In this document: in pieces, positions 25,130-35,193 of the stretch
Layout of the letters: each line of letters opens with the position of its first letter
Position numbering within the stretch: the first letter of the stretch is position 1
From: Chitinophagaceae bacterium BSSC1
GTDB taxonomy: Bacteria; Bacteroidota; Bacteroidia; Chitinophagales; Chitinophagaceae
Direction of reading: 5' to 3'
Length of the DNA: 64,000 bases
Assembly (NCBI GenBank): GCA_002256435.1
Contig: NKJC01000006.1
Coordinates: forward strand, 1-64,000
Translations under genes and position numbers: made by a program
Notes under the pieces: model-generated
What the model saw: only the letters and a program-made list of their open reading frames with translations
Databases searched by the model: none
Told to the model about the DNA's origin: nothing

Positions 25130-26806
25130 ATGGATAACTACGCAATTGCAGATAATTTTGCTCTATTGGGCAAACTGATGGATATACATGGAGAAAACAG
25201 TTTTAAGGCCAAATCCTATGCTGCTGCGGCTTTCACCATAGAGAAGCTTCCCTCCCAACTGATAGAAATGCCCTTGGATAAAATTGCCAGTATTAGGGGT
25301 ATAGGCGAATCCATTGCAAAAAACATTGCTGAGCAATTACAAACAGGCAGCATGGCATTGCTGCAAGAATATATTCAAAAAACACCAGAAGGAATTTTGA
25401 CCATGATGTCTATTAAAGGCATTGGTCCAAAAAAAATTGCCACTATCTGGAAGGAACTTGAAATTGAAACCATCGGAGAATTATTATATGCGTGCAATGA
25501 AAATAGGTTAGCTAATTACAAAGGATTTGGTGCTAAGTCTCAGCAGAATATTAAAGAGGCCATTGAATTTTTTATGGGTAGCCAAGGAAGTTATCTCTAC
25601 CAACAACTAGAAAGTTTTACTACAGAGATGACCCAACTTTTGAGTAAAGCATTTCCTGATTTTCTTTTTGAAGTTACTGCCGACTATAGAAGACAATTAG
25701 AAATTATCACCAGCATTTCATGGATTACAACCGCCCCAAAGGACCTTTTAACAAAATACTTTTCCACAGTTGAATGCACATTTTCAGAGCCAGAAAATGA
25801 TCATCTTGTAGTGGAATCTACTGCACCTGTTCCACTTCATTTTCATATTGCTACTGCAGAAAATTTTGGTACGGTACTTTTTAAAACTACTGGACCAAGT
25901 AGTTTTTTAGAAGCATTTGAAAAAGAAACAAGCTTAAATATTAGCAGTTCATTTGCTTCAGAACAAGATCTATTTCAAGCAGCTCAATTGACATTCATTC
26001 CTCCTTTTAGAAGGGATGATGCTTCCATTGTTTTGAAAGCGAAAAATAAAAACATCAAAGCCTGTATTCAAACTTCAGATATCAAGGGCATTATCCATAG
26101 TCATAGTAATTGGAGTGATGGAGCAGTTACACTGGAAGCCATGGCTATAGCGGCAAAAGAAAGAGGATTAGAATATTTAGTCATTAGTGATCACTCACAA
26201 ACTGCATTTTATGCCAATGGTCTTAGAGAAGATAGAATTAGGGCTCAGCACCAACAAATAGATGAATTAAATAAAAAGTTGGCCCCTTTTAGAATTTACA
26301 AAAGCATAGAAAGTGATATTCTAAATGATGGAAGTTTGGATTATGATGACGAGGTATTGGCCAGTTTTGACCTAGTGATTGCATCTATTCATTCTAATCT
26401 GAAAATGACAGAGGAAAAAGCCATGATGCGCTTGATGAACGCCATAGAAAACCCCTACACTTCTATACTGGGGCATATGACAGGCCGACTATTACTCAGC
26501 AGGGGCGGTTACCCGGTAAACCATGAGCTGATCATTGACGCCTGTGTGGCCAATGATGTGGTGATAGAATTAAATGCCCATCCAAGAAGACTAGACATAG
26601 ATTGGAGATGGATTGACAAGGCTGTTGACAAGGGTGTTCTTATTTCTATTAATCCAGATGCCCATAGTATTGAAGGATATGACGATTGCAAGTACGGGGT
26701 TCTGGTGGCACAGAAAGCTGGACTTACCAAGTACCAGAATTTAAGTAGCTATGACCGTAGTGAATTTGAATCCTTCCTAATGGATCAACATCAGAAAAGA
26801 GGGTAA
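25130..26806 (+). CDS. PolX-PHP protein with degenerate polymerase active site
   Basis: This 558-residue protein has the bacterial PolX layout: helix-hairpin-helix motifs near residue 47-66 (IRGIGESIAKNIAEQ) and 92-110 (IKGIGPKKIATIW), a polymerase-X palm, and a C-terminal PHP domain from about residue 320. The PHP metal ligands are in IIHSHSNWSDGAVT, VISDHSQ, IASIHSN, ILGHMTG and NPDAHS. The palm lacks the family catalytic acids: the usual G-S...RR...DIDIL motif reads TADYRRQLEIITSISW, and the VDLR strand reads PLHFHIA. It is therefore likely a PHP phosphoesterase or nuclease on DNA, not a polymerase. Confidence 0.88.
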   Translation: MDNYAIADNFALLGKLMDIHGENSFKAKSYAAAAFTIEKLPSQLIEMPLDKIASIRGIGESIAKNIAEQLQTGSMALLQEYIQKTPEGILTMMSIKGIGPKKIATIWKELEIETIGELLYACNENRLANYKGFGAKSQQNIKEAIEFFMGSQGSYLYQQLESFTTEMTQLLSKAFPDFLFEVTADYRRQLEIITSISWITTAPKDLLTKYFSTVECTFSEPENDHLVVESTAPVPLHFHIATAENFGTVLFKTTGPSSFLEAFEKETSLNISSSFASEQDLFQAAQLTFIPPFRRDDASIVLKAKNKNIKACIQTSDIKGIIHSHSNWSDGAVTLEAMAIAAKERGLEYLVISDHSQTAFYANGLREDRIRAQHQQIDELNKKLAPFRIYKSIESDILNDGSLDYDDEVLASFDLVIASIHSNLKMTEEKAMMRLMNAIENPYTSILGHMTGRLLLSRGGYPVNHELIIDACVANDVVIELNAHPRRLDIDWRWIDKAVDKGVLISINPDAHSIEGYDDCKYGVLVAQKAGLTKYQNLSSYDRSEFESFLMDQHQKRG

Positions 26807-26841
26807 TCAAGAGGATACTCGGCAGTATTTTTTTGTAACAT

Positions 26842-29800
26842 TTAAGTTGTCTGAGCCAGGGGCAAACGAATAAAAAACGTTGTTCCTGTACCTTCTACTG
26901 TTTCAAACCAGATTGTTCCCTTTGCCTTTTCTACTATTCCCTTGCAGATAGCCAATCCTAGCCCCGTGCCCGAGGTTTTAGTAGTAAAATTGGGCTTGAA
27001 CAAGTGTTGGGCGATGTTCTCTGGAATGCCTCCGGAATGGTCTTCAATGGTCAAGAGTAAAGTGGTGGCTTCTTTTAGAAGTTGCATGTTTACTTCTAAC
27101 CCACCAAGGCTACCCTCTCCTGCTTCTACAGCATTTTTGATTAGATTGGTCAACAATCGGTTTATCTGCAGTTTATCAGACTGAACCAATAAAGGTTCTT
27201 GCTGCAATTGACTCTTGATTGTCAAATTGGGATAAGATTGATATAGTTGAATCACAGAATTCACTGCATCATTCATGTCAAATGTTTCCAGCCGAGCATT
27301 ACCAATATTGGCAAACTGAGAAAAGTCTCCCGCAATTTTAGACAGTTGGTCAATTTGTTCAATCAGGGTCACTGCCATTTTTTGAGACAATTCTTTCACA
27401 TTGGGAGAACCCGCTTCAATGGATTTTTGCAAATACTGGATACTCAATTTCATGGGTGTTAACGGGTTCTTGATTTCATGGGCCACCTGTCTTGCCATTT
27501 CACGCCAAGCCCCTTCCCGCTCACTCTGCGCCAATGCTTCTGCACTGGATTCCAGCTTATGCACCATCTTATTGTATTCCGTAACCAAGATGCCAATTTC
27601 ATCTTTTCTATTCCATTCAATCACTTCATTTACTTTTCCCAAGTTCACCTGTTGCATTTTCTCCCCTATTAAACTAAAGGACTGAATAATTCTATTGGTC
27701 AGAAAAAATGCTATCGCGCCAGCCACCAAAAAGATAAAGGCATTCAAATTGATCAGGGTAGCCAGGAAACCGGAGATTTCTTGGGTGAGTTCAGTTTGAG
27801 AATTCAAATAAGGAATATTCAAATAAGCATAATTGTTACCTGATTCATCAACCAAGGGCACATAGATACTGAGGTAATTGAACTGACCCACTTTTTCTGA
27901 CTGTAAATACCTGATACTTTTATTGGCGTGTAATTGCAAGTAAGCTTCTGGATGCATTTTCTCACTGAGCAAATGCTTATTATAAATATAGGGCTGGGTA
28001 GAAATTTTCAAATTCCCCTTGGTGTCATAATAGTTGATATCTACATTATGCAGGTCAGAAATATCAGCTATTTTCTTTTCCAAATCATCCATTTCAGACA
28101 TATTACTCACGGTGAGTACATCGTCAAATTCTACTTGGGCACGTAAGCGATTGTCAATTTCATTGGCCATTACCTGTATGGACTTACTCAATCGGTCTTC
28201 ATTGTTCCGGTTGAACCTGATAATAAAAAAAGAGATGGTAGCAATCCCAATGACAATAAAAGAGAAAACACTCAAGAAAATAATAGTGGCCTGAATCTGA
28301 GAGCGAATATTCCAATGAAAAGCTTCCTTAAATTTTGACCACTGAAAGCGATGGGTAAATAAATATGATCCAGATTGAAACAAAAATATGATAACCAAGA
28401 AGGATACAAACAAATAGGCAAACAAGGTTAAAGATTCCAATACCCAGGTATTTCTTTTAACAACTAATACCAATTTTCCATTCCCACTATTGTACCATAA
28501 TTCGTTGTAGACCCCGTTTTGCTGATAAGTAAATTCAAAGCCTGGGAACTTTTTTTCATTCAGCTGAGAAGGGAAGCTATAGTTGTTAAAATGGTTGATC
28601 AGCTTTCCTTTATTATACACAGCATAGGAATAGTTGGTGTTTAAGTCAGAAGAAATATCCTGTGACTGGTTAAACAGCTCAGGATACAAAGCTTCACTTT
28701 TGTATCGCTTTGATTTAATAATCACAAATAAATAGCCCTTGATTTGGCCCGCTTCCTTGATTTCTTTTTGATAGATAAAACTAAAGCCATCTGCAATTTT
28801 TTCATAACTAAATAAACCAGGAATATCTGTGGGCTTAGCTTGGTTTAATAAGATGGTTTTGATACTAGCAAAAGAAGTGGAATCTTCATTGTACAATGGC
28901 TGTGTTGCCGCATCAAAAGTGTAAATTCTGGTATCAAACTTATTGAGATAACCAGAAAAATTTTCATTGATCAAAGAATCTTTGATAAACTTATTAGAAT
29001 ACTCACTTTCCAGTCTATGAAAATTGCTTGTTAAAAATGCCTCATCAAAATTAGTAGCCGCAATATTGAGTAGGTTTTCACCAGATGGGTCTGTTTGTTG
29101 GGCTAGTTTTTCTGCTATGCGCTGGCGTTGATTTCTTTCTACCTGTTTGTTTTCAAATAAGACAATCGCAGCTACAGAGAGCGCAAAAATCATGACCCAA
29201 AAAATGAAAAACTCAGATCTAATCAGGGATATTGCTATGTCCGATTTTCTCACATGAATCAAGAGCAAATAGCCCAATATCCAAAGCAAGATGAAGATAT
29301 TAATCAAAGTGTCCTGTGGACTAACAAAAAGAAAAAAGTAAACTAACCCACTAGCGGCTGCCACCAACACCTGCCTATAGATGCCTACCCTTGCTTCCAA
29401 TATTGGGGCTAATAGCACTTGTGACAAATAATAAAAGAATAAAACCAAAAGGCAAAGGATGATAAATGCCACCATGGTATAGACGCCTAAATTATTAGTG
29501 TCAAACGAGATTTTGGAATCCTGCACCAAGCTCTTGATAATATTGCCGATAGATAATGCACTAACGGTGAGCAAAAACACCCTAAAGTCTTTGTAAACAT
29601 AGGCCGGCAAAAAAGCAGGACCCGTTATTTTGCCTTGGCGATGGTCTTGGTAAAATCTGATCAACCAAAAAAACAAAATGCTATTAACTAGTAAATCACC
29701 TAGTGAGCGGTGAAACAAATTGGAAGCGTAAATAGAGGGATCAAAGAGTGGTATTTTATCAAAATCAAATGGAAATGACACTTGATAACTTAGAATTCTA

Positions 29801-30576
29801 AATAAAAAAACGGTTCCAAATAAGAGTAGGAATCCATTCCAAAACCCTTTCAATTTTACAATGTCTTCTGCAATGGCATGCATGAATAAGAACAACAATA
29901 TAATGGCTAGGGTTCTCAATACCAAAGTAATAGCATCATAAGCTATAAAGGATTTCCCCTCTATTAATTGAATGCGAAACAACTCTGTTCCGCTAGCGTT
30001 TAAAATAGGAATAGCCGTGGCTGAAGTACTGACTTCGTATTGTTTGCTTAAATCTTTAAACCCATCAAAGCGGGTTTGCAGGTATTTGTTTTCTATAAAA
30101 TAATCCCATCTAATGGGCACCATCCCCACTAACAGTAATGTATGTTTGGGTAATTGAACCCTTTTGACCAGTAATTCAAATTCCCCGTTTTGTAGTTTTT
30201 GGTAATAGGCGCCATCTGGCTTTTTTAAATCATATCCATTGACATACATGGCATTGTTGTTCCAATATACCATGTTTGGGTCCTGACCATTGCCAGTTTT
30301 ATAGACAAAAAAGCCAAGTGTCTCATTCATTAATTGAGACTTGGCTTTTGTAAGGGTATCCGCCAGTAATTCCGTTAATAAATTGCTGTCTTGGCTAATT
30401 TGCTGGAACCTTAGTTCATTGTTGGCAATTCTTTGTTCTAGTTTGCTCTTAACCTTTTGAGGAGAGGAATTATAGCTCCAATAATTGATAAAGATGAAGG
30501 AAATGGTATACAACCACGCTGCTGTGATAAGCAGGTAACCGTGTTTGTAAGCGCTTTGTCTAATAAGGTTAATCAA
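26842..30576 (-). CDS. NtrY-like membrane sensor histidine kinase
   Basis: This very large kinase has 1244 residues. The N-terminal half contains several membrane helices (for example VAGAIAFFLTNRIIQSF near 945 and others at 10-30, 230-400) around extracytoplasmic loops. A HAMP-like segment is near 950-1010. The HisKA domain has ARQVAHEIKNPLTPMKLSIQ with the phospho-accepting His near 1035. The HATPase has LLTNLIKNAVEAGEG, DHSGGIP and TSGTGLGLAICKGI. The C-terminal kinase half is like nitrogen-responsive NtrY. No response regulator gene is adjacent. The stop of mazG overlaps its start by 4 bp, so the two are coupled. Confidence 0.88.
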   Translation of the reverse strand: MINLIRQSAYKHGYLLITAAWLYTISFIFINYWSYNSSPQKVKSKLEQRIANNELRFQQISQDSNLLTELLADTLTKAKSQLMNETLGFFVYKTGNGQDPNMVYWNNNAMYVNGYDLKKPDGAYYQKLQNGEFELLVKRVQLPKHTLLLVGMVPIRWDYFIENKYLQTRFDGFKDLSKQYEVSTSATAIPILNASGTELFRIQLIEGKSFIAYDAITLVLRTLAIILLFLFMHAIAEDIVKLKGFWNGFLLLFGTVFLFRILSYQVSFPFDFDKIPLFDPSIYASNLFHRSLGDLLVNSILFFWLIRFYQDHRQGKITGPAFLPAYVYKDFRVFLLTVSALSIGNIIKSLVQDSKISFDTNNLGVYTMVAFIILCLLVLFFYYLSQVLLAPILEARVGIYRQVLVAAASGLVYFFLFVSPQDTLINIFILLWILGYLLLIHVRKSDIAISLIRSEFFIFWVMIFALSVAAIVLFENKQVERNQRQRIAEKLAQQTDPSGENLLNIAATNFDEAFLTSNFHRLESEYSNKFIKDSLINENFSGYLNKFDTRIYTFDAATQPLYNEDSTSFASIKTILLNQAKPTDIPGLFSYEKIADGFSFIYQKEIKEAGQIKGYLFVIIKSKRYKSEALYPELFNQSQDISSDLNTNYSYAVYNKGKLINHFNNYSFPSQLNEKKFPGFEFTYQQNGVYNELWYNSGNGKLVLVVKRNTWVLESLTLFAYLFVSFLVIIFLFQSGSYLFTHRFQWSKFKEAFHWNIRSQIQATIIFLSVFSFIVIGIATISFFIIRFNRNNEDRLSKSIQVMANEIDNRLRAQVEFDDVLTVSNMSEMDDLEKKIADISDLHNVDINYYDTKGNLKISTQPYIYNKHLLSEKMHPEAYLQLHANKSIRYLQSEKVGQFNYLSIYVPLVDESGNNYAYLNIPYLNSQTELTQEISGFLATLINLNAFIFLVAGAIAFFLTNRIIQSFSLIGEKMQQVNLGKVNEVIEWNRKDEIGILVTEYNKMVHKLESSAEALAQSEREGAWREMARQVAHEIKNPLTPMKLSIQYLQKSIEAGSPNVKELSQKMAVTLIEQIDQLSKIAGDFSQFANIGNARLETFDMNDAVNSVIQLYQSYPNLTIKSQLQQEPLLVQSDKLQINRLLTNLIKNAVEAGEGSLGGLEVNMQLLKEATTLLLTIEDHSGGIPENIAQHLFKPNFTTKTSGTGLGLAICKGIVEKAKGTIWFETVEGTGTTFFIRLPLAQTT

Positions 30577-31349
30577 CTTTTCTTCATTTGCTGTTTTACT
30601 TGATTCCAGATCTGATCCATTTCATCTAGGCTCATAGTAGTCAATTCTTTTCCACTAGCTAGGGCAATGGATTCCATTTCCTGAAAGCGGCGAATAAACT
30701 TTTTATTGGTCTTTTCTAGCGCCCCTTCTGCATCTACCTGCAAAAACCGTGCATAATTTGCCAAACTGAACAATACGTCTCCAAATTCTTCTTCCACGTC
30801 TTCCTGAGTCTTTTTCTCAATGGCTTCCTGCAGTTCTGCCATTTCTTCCTGTACTTTTTTCCAAACGTCTTCTTTATTGTCCCATTCAAAACCAACCTGT
30901 TTGGCTTTTTCCTGGATTCGGGTAGCTTTTACAATGGCGGGTAAGGATGTGGGGACACCACCAAGCACAGACTTTTTACCCTCTTTCATTTTCAGCTTTT
31001 CCCAGTTTCTTTTTACCTCTTCTTCATCTTGCACTTTTACGTCTCCATAAATATGGGGATGCCTATGAATGAGTTTGGCGCTAATGCCTTCCAATACTTC
31101 TTGTAAGGTAAATTGCTGCTGTTCCGAACCAATCTTGGCATAAAACAACAAGTGCAACATCAGATCTCCTAATTCCTCTTTTACCCCCTTCCAGTCATTC
31201 TCTGTAATGGCATCGGCCAGTTCATAGGTTTCCTCAATGGTTAAGGCACGCAGGGTTTGAATGGTTTGTTTTTTATCCCAGGGGCATTGCTCACGCAACT
31301 CATCCATGATCTTAACAAGGGCTAGAAAACTATCAGAGAGTTCAGACAT
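30573..31349 (-). CDS. mazG: Nucleoside triphosphate pyrophosphohydrolase MazG
   Basis: This 258-residue protein has the two-MazG-domain layout. An N-terminal LREQCPWDKKQTIQTL motif is followed by IEETYELADAI and KEELGDLMLHLLFYAKI, which hold metal-binding Glu/Asp residues. A second domain has VEEEFGDVLFSLANYARF near residue 180-200. MazG hydrolyses non-canonical or excess NTPs and lowers ppGpp in E. coli. It overlaps the downstream kinase gene by 4 bp and is preceded by the DUF3667 gene 9 bp upstream, so three genes may form one operon. Confidence 0.94.
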   Translation of the reverse strand: MSELSDSFLALVKIMDELREQCPWDKKQTIQTLRALTIEETYELADAITENDWKGVKEELGDLMLHLLFYAKIGSEQQQFTLQEVLEGISAKLIHRHPHIYGDVKVQDEEEVKRNWEKLKMKEGKKSVLGGVPTSLPAIVKATRIQEKAKQVGFEWDNKEDVWKKVQEEMAELQEAIEKKTQEDVEEEFGDVLFSLANYARFLQVDAEGALEKTNKKFIRRFQEMESIALASGKELTTMSLDEMDQIWNQVKQQMKKS

Positions 31350-31358
31350 AATATCAGT

Positions 31359-32492
31359 TTAAATAACAAAAAAGGAAAACAGGAAAAAAGTAAGGAATAA
31401 CAATAGGGTTAAAAAGATATTCAGGAAAATCAATAAGATATATTTCAAAACTGTTTTCTTTCTTGATTGGCTATAGAAATTCCTAAAAGCCTTGTACCAA
31501 TAAAACATAATTAAAAAAGAAAAAATACCATTTGAAATATCGGTTTTAACATGCACCCAGCTAAAAATGGACCCTAACCATAAACTACCTAAAATCAAAA
31601 TAAAGGTTGCGCAATACAAGTGTATGGTAAATACCACATGGTTTACATAGTAGAGTTCCTTTCTTCTGATATACAATAAGGATAGAAATAAGGCAAACAA
31701 GGGCAAGGAAACAAACAACATTTGTGGAAATAAGTGCCTAAATTTTTCAAGGACCACTTTTTGCACGGTGTCATTATCATGCCCATATTTCTCTTGTAAA
31801 ATCAGGTTCTGTTTTTGCAATCTGGCAATAATGAAATTTTTTCTTTTATTGGCTGGAAGGCTATTTTGGATACTGTCATAAGCTTTTACATTATATGCCC
31901 CATCATAGTCATGGCCTGTTAAATCAAAGCTATTGTTGTCCTCCTGCAAGGAAATAATTTTATCTTTTTGGGTACTGTCTTTTTTAAGTAACTGAATGTC
32001 TTTATCAATCTGAACTATCTTATTCTCAATTTCTATTCCAGGAGCAAATTTTCTAATTGAATCAGGCAATAATGGTAAGCTAGCAATAAGGGCTTCTTTT
32101 TTTTCCTCTAATTCTTTGATAATACCGGCTGTAGTTTTGTTTTTTTCCTTCACCTTGATAATTTCTTCAGAAGCTTTCTGGTAAAAACTAAACAAAATCA
32201 AAAAGAATATGGCTGAGGTAAACACATACATCCGAATGGGGTGCAAATAAGAAGTTCTCTTACCCCGCAAATATTCTTGTGAGAGAAATCCCGGTCTAAA
32301 AAGTAAGTATTTTAATGTGCTGAAAAACTTACCATCAAAATGCGTAACATCATACACAAAATGGGTAGCCAAAGACCAAAAAGATTCTTTGGTTTCAATA
32401 TTTTCCTGCCCACAAACCTGACAAAAGCGCCCCTGCACTTCTGCATTACAATTCAAACAGTTTTTTTCTAGCCTTTCTTTCTGATGAGACAC
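31359..32492 (-). CDS. DUF3667 domain membrane protein with zinc ribbon
   Basis: This 377-residue membrane protein is of the DUF3667 family, common in Bacteroidota. Near the N terminus CLNCNAEVQGRFCQVCGQ forms a Cys4 zinc ribbon. The conserved stretch VTHFDGKFFSTLKYLLFRPG and LRGKRTSYLHPIRMYVF precede the first helix near residue 90. A soluble coiled-coil-like region occupies about 110-250, then several C-terminal helices follow. The function is unknown. It heads the likely DUF3667-mazG-kinase operon, leftward. Confidence 0.85.
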   Translation of the reverse strand: MSHQKERLEKNCLNCNAEVQGRFCQVCGQENIETKESFWSLATHFVYDVTHFDGKFFSTLKYLLFRPGFLSQEYLRGKRTSYLHPIRMYVFTSAIFFLILFSFYQKASEEIIKVKEKNKTTAGIIKELEEKKEALIASLPLLPDSIRKFAPGIEIENKIVQIDKDIQLLKKDSTQKDKIISLQEDNNSFDLTGHDYDGAYNVKAYDSIQNSLPANKRKNFIIARLQKQNLILQEKYGHDNDTVQKVVLEKFRHLFPQMLFVSLPLFALFLSLLYIRRKELYYVNHVVFTIHLYCATFILILGSLWLGSIFSWVHVKTDISNGIFSFLIMFYWYKAFRNFYSQSRKKTVLKYILLIFLNIFLTLLLFLTFFLFSFFVI

Positions 32493-32556
32493 TTGTTAAG
32501 ATTTGACTAAAAATACAGAACAAACCAATAGCCACCCATTCTGTGACTCAGGTTCT

Positions 32557-32588
32557 TTTGAAACTTGCTTAAGCTGCCTGTACCTTTG
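32557..32588 (+). promoter_or_regulatory. Bacteroidota-type promoter
   Basis: TTTG at 32557-32560 and TACCTTTG at 32581-32588 are 20 bp apart. They form a full TTTG/TAnnTTTG promoter ending 17 bp before the secreted protein's start at 32606. Confidence 0.7.
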
Positions 32589-32605
32589 AGACCTAATCAG
32601 TATGT

Positions 32606-33436
32606 ATGAGATTATTCTTAACTGGCCTGGCATTGCTATTCATTTCTTCAGCTTCAAGCCAATATTATTTTAATGACTTGCTGGCCACGGCCCAAAGTCA
32701 GACGCAATACCAATTATTGAGAGCAAATAAGGTCAAGAAAATAACGGCCATCAGTTTTGAAGAAGATGGCAGCGCCAATGAGGCTTTTTTGTTAGAACAG
32801 GAACTGACCATGGATGGAAAAAAATTAATCACCAAATCAGGGATTCAATCAGGAAAGACAAGTACCGTAACCAGTTTTTTTGAACTGGGCAAACTAAAAA
32901 GAACCCTTTCTAACAGTAATGGGATTGATAATAAGATGGAATATTTCTATGACAATACTGGAAAACTCAACAAGCTGAGTTTAACTTCTGGTGATACGGC
33001 AGTGAAATATAGCACCCAAGAATACAGAGATTGGGTTTATGGGGCCAATGGTTTACCAGCATCAATAGTAAAAGTCAAAAACAAATCAGATAGCAGTGTG
33101 GCCAAAATAGTAATAGACGATGAAGGCAATGTGGCGGAAGAACAATGGAGCAGAAAAAATGCTCCCCTAGAAACCTATTACTATTATTATGACCAACAAC
33201 ATAGGTTAACGGATATCGTGCGCTTTAACCAGAAGCTGAAAAAATTGGTACCCGATTATGTGTTTGAATACGATGCAAAGGGAAAGTTGGCTCAGATGAC
33301 ACAATTGTCTGGTAGCGGTAAGTATTTTACTTGGCAATATGAATACAATGAGAAGGGATTAAAGTGGAAAGAGACCTGCAGAGACAATGAAAGAAAATTG
33401 GTAGGTAAGATTGAATACAAGTACGAATTTCAATAA
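32606..33436 (+). CDS. Secreted protein with YD-like repeats
   Basis: This 276-residue protein begins with a signal peptide (MRLFLTGLALLFISSASSQYY). The mature part is built from short beta-hairpin-like units with repeated Tyr-Asp/Gly-Lys phrases, such as MEYFYDNTGKLNKL, YYYYYDQQHRLTDIV, FEYDAKGKLAQM and WQYEYNEKGLKWK, which resemble YD/RHS-type repeats. No catalytic motif is visible. It is expressed from its own promoter and ends before a bidirectional terminator (33482-33512). Likely a surface or periplasmic protein of unknown role. Confidence 0.7.
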   Translation: MRLFLTGLALLFISSASSQYYFNDLLATAQSQTQYQLLRANKVKKITAISFEEDGSANEAFLLEQELTMDGKKLITKSGIQSGKTSTVTSFFELGKLKRTLSNSNGIDNKMEYFYDNTGKLNKLSLTSGDTAVKYSTQEYRDWVYGANGLPASIVKVKNKSDSSVAKIVIDDEGNVAEEQWSRKNAPLETYYYYYDQQHRLTDIVRFNQKLKKLVPDYVFEYDAKGKLAQMTQLSGSGKYFTWQYEYNEKGLKWKETCRDNERKLVGKIEYKYEFQ

Positions 33437-33481
33437 AGTCTACGCAATAGCACAAATATTCATTAGATCTAGCGCATAAAA

Positions 33482-33518
33482 AAACCCTTGTACCATTTCT
33501 GGTCAAGGGTTTCTTTTT
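33482..33518. terminator. Bidirectional terminator; likely the original tRNA-Leu terminator
   Basis: The inverted repeat AAACCCTTG and CAAGGGTTT has A- and T-rich flanks. It lies just outside the left attachment repeat. Before integration it would have been directly downstream of the tRNA-Leu gene now at 46685-46770. Confidence 0.7.
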
Positions 33519-33520
33519 CG

Positions 33521-33547
33521 ATTTGTGCCTCAGGCGGGAATCGAACC
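33521..33547. repeat. Left attachment repeat (attL)
   Basis: This 27-bp sequence is identical to 46680-46706 and includes TGCCTCAGGCGGGAATCGAA, the reverse complement of a tRNA T-arm and acceptor 3' strand. The adjoining DNA does not continue into a tRNA, so this is a duplicated gene end. Confidence 0.92.
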
Positions 33548-33705
33548 TATTTATTACGATTTCACAAAAAATGAATTTTGAATCTAAAATATAGTATTTA
33601 CAGTACTTACAGAGCAGGCACTTTCACAATGAATAAAAATAAAAGAAAGTTTTAGGGACATTTTTAGAGACATTGACTTATATTTATAAAATTAAATATT
33701 AGCTA

Positions 33706-35016
33706 ATGCCACGCAACCCTCAAGTAAATTTCTATCTACAACCTGCTGGAACTGATAAGAAAGCTTTGATCTTCTTAAACTTCAAATACAATAAGCAGAG
33801 GCTTTTTTATTCCTTTGGTGAACGTATAGATCCCAAGGATTGGGATTTAAAAAGACAGAGGGGTTTAGAGAAACTTAAATTATTAACTCAAGAGGGTGAG
33901 CATGCTCTTAATGATCTACTTGATAACCTAAAAAATGAGCTTGAAGACAAGTTTAAAGCAGAAAAAGCTACAGGAATACCAACCCCTAAAACGCTCAAGA
34001 AGCATTTAGATGCCTACATGAATAAGCATATTCTAAAGGAGGTGGAACAACAGGAAAACAATTTTTTTAGTCTCTTAGATCGGTTTATAGATGGTAAAAT
34101 ATTGAAAAATGGAGCAGACTTAAAGACCAGCACCCTGAAAAGTTATAAAACCGCAAGGATGCATCTGAAGGAATTTCAAGCAAAAACTAAGTATCTGGTT
34201 GACTTTGAAACAATAAATGAAGATTTTTTTGACAAATTTCTATTGTTTTTAAAAAAAACTAGGGAACACAAGTTTACTAAGGAAAAGGGAATCAAAATCA
34301 ATGCAATAGCGAAAACAGTTTCTATCATTCAGGTTGTTATGAAAAAGGCAATAGTTCTCAAGTACACTAAGAATGATGAGTTCAAAAATTTCAGGGTTAA
34401 AACTGTTGAAGTTGAAAATGTCTATTTACCATTTGAAGAAATCATTAAGCTCTACAGATTTGATTTTTCTGATTATAAAAAACTGGAAAGAGTTAGGGAT
34501 TTGTTTGTCTTTGGATGCTTTCTAGGCCAGAGATTTTCAGATTTTTCAGATATAAAACCTGAAAACATAGTAAAAGGAAAGGATGATCTATTCATTAAGA
34601 TGATAACAAAGAAAACAAAAACACCAGTAACCATTCCTTGCAACCCTATAATTTTAGAGATTTTTGAAAAATATAAGGATAACCACAATAAGCTACCAAA
34701 GAGTATCTCAAATCAAAAGTTCAATGAATATATCAAAATAGCTTGCAGAAAGGCTGGAATGACAGAAAAAGGTAGGTTGACTTCAAAACCAGAGATTGAA
34801 TTATGCGATTGCATTTCTAGCCATACAGTTAGAAGAAGCTTTGCAACAAACTATTACCTTGAGGGGTTTCCAACAATTGAACTGATGCGAATAACTGGTC
34901 ACGCAACAGAATCAAGCTTCCTAAAATACATTAAGGTGGGTCAACAAGAATCAGCTCAAAGATTAGCACAACACATAAAAAATAACTGGAGCGAAAAAAT
35001 GTTGAGGGTTGCTTAG
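33706..35016 (+). CDS. Tyrosine recombinase / integrase of the SAM5 type
   Basis: This 436-residue integrase has an N-terminal Arm/SAM-like region to about residue 230 and a C-terminal catalytic domain. The catalytic residues are visible: Arg276 in GQRFSDFSD, His373 and Arg376 in SHTVRRSFATN, His399 in ITGHA, and the nucleophile Tyr408 in FLKYIK. It resembles integrases from Bacteroidota prophages and integrative elements. It begins 158 bp from the left attachment repeat, so it most likely performs integration and excision at tRNA-Leu. No sign of truncation. Confidence 0.95.
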   Translation: MPRNPQVNFYLQPAGTDKKALIFLNFKYNKQRLFYSFGERIDPKDWDLKRQRGLEKLKLLTQEGEHALNDLLDNLKNELEDKFKAEKATGIPTPKTLKKHLDAYMNKHILKEVEQQENNFFSLLDRFIDGKILKNGADLKTSTLKSYKTARMHLKEFQAKTKYLVDFETINEDFFDKFLLFLKKTREHKFTKEKGIKINAIAKTVSIIQVVMKKAIVLKYTKNDEFKNFRVKTVEVENVYLPFEEIIKLYRFDFSDYKKLERVRDLFVFGCFLGQRFSDFSDIKPENIVKGKDDLFIKMITKKTKTPVTIPCNPIILEIFEKYKDNHNKLPKSISNQKFNEYIKIACRKAGMTEKGRLTSKPEIELCDCISSHTVRRSFATNYYLEGFPTIELMRITGHATESSFLKYIKVGQQESAQRLAQHIKNNWSEKMLRVA

Positions 35017-35193
35017 AAAAATATATTTTGATATCAAATAAGATGCATCATTATATGTAAGTGATTAGATGATAAATTGAAGTGAATTAATAAATTCACA
35101 TTTGATCAATCGCTTTCTACAAAAGAGTTATAGCACTAAAAGATTAATTAAATAAATTATAAATAGAATAGTAATTTTACACCATAAATAAAG

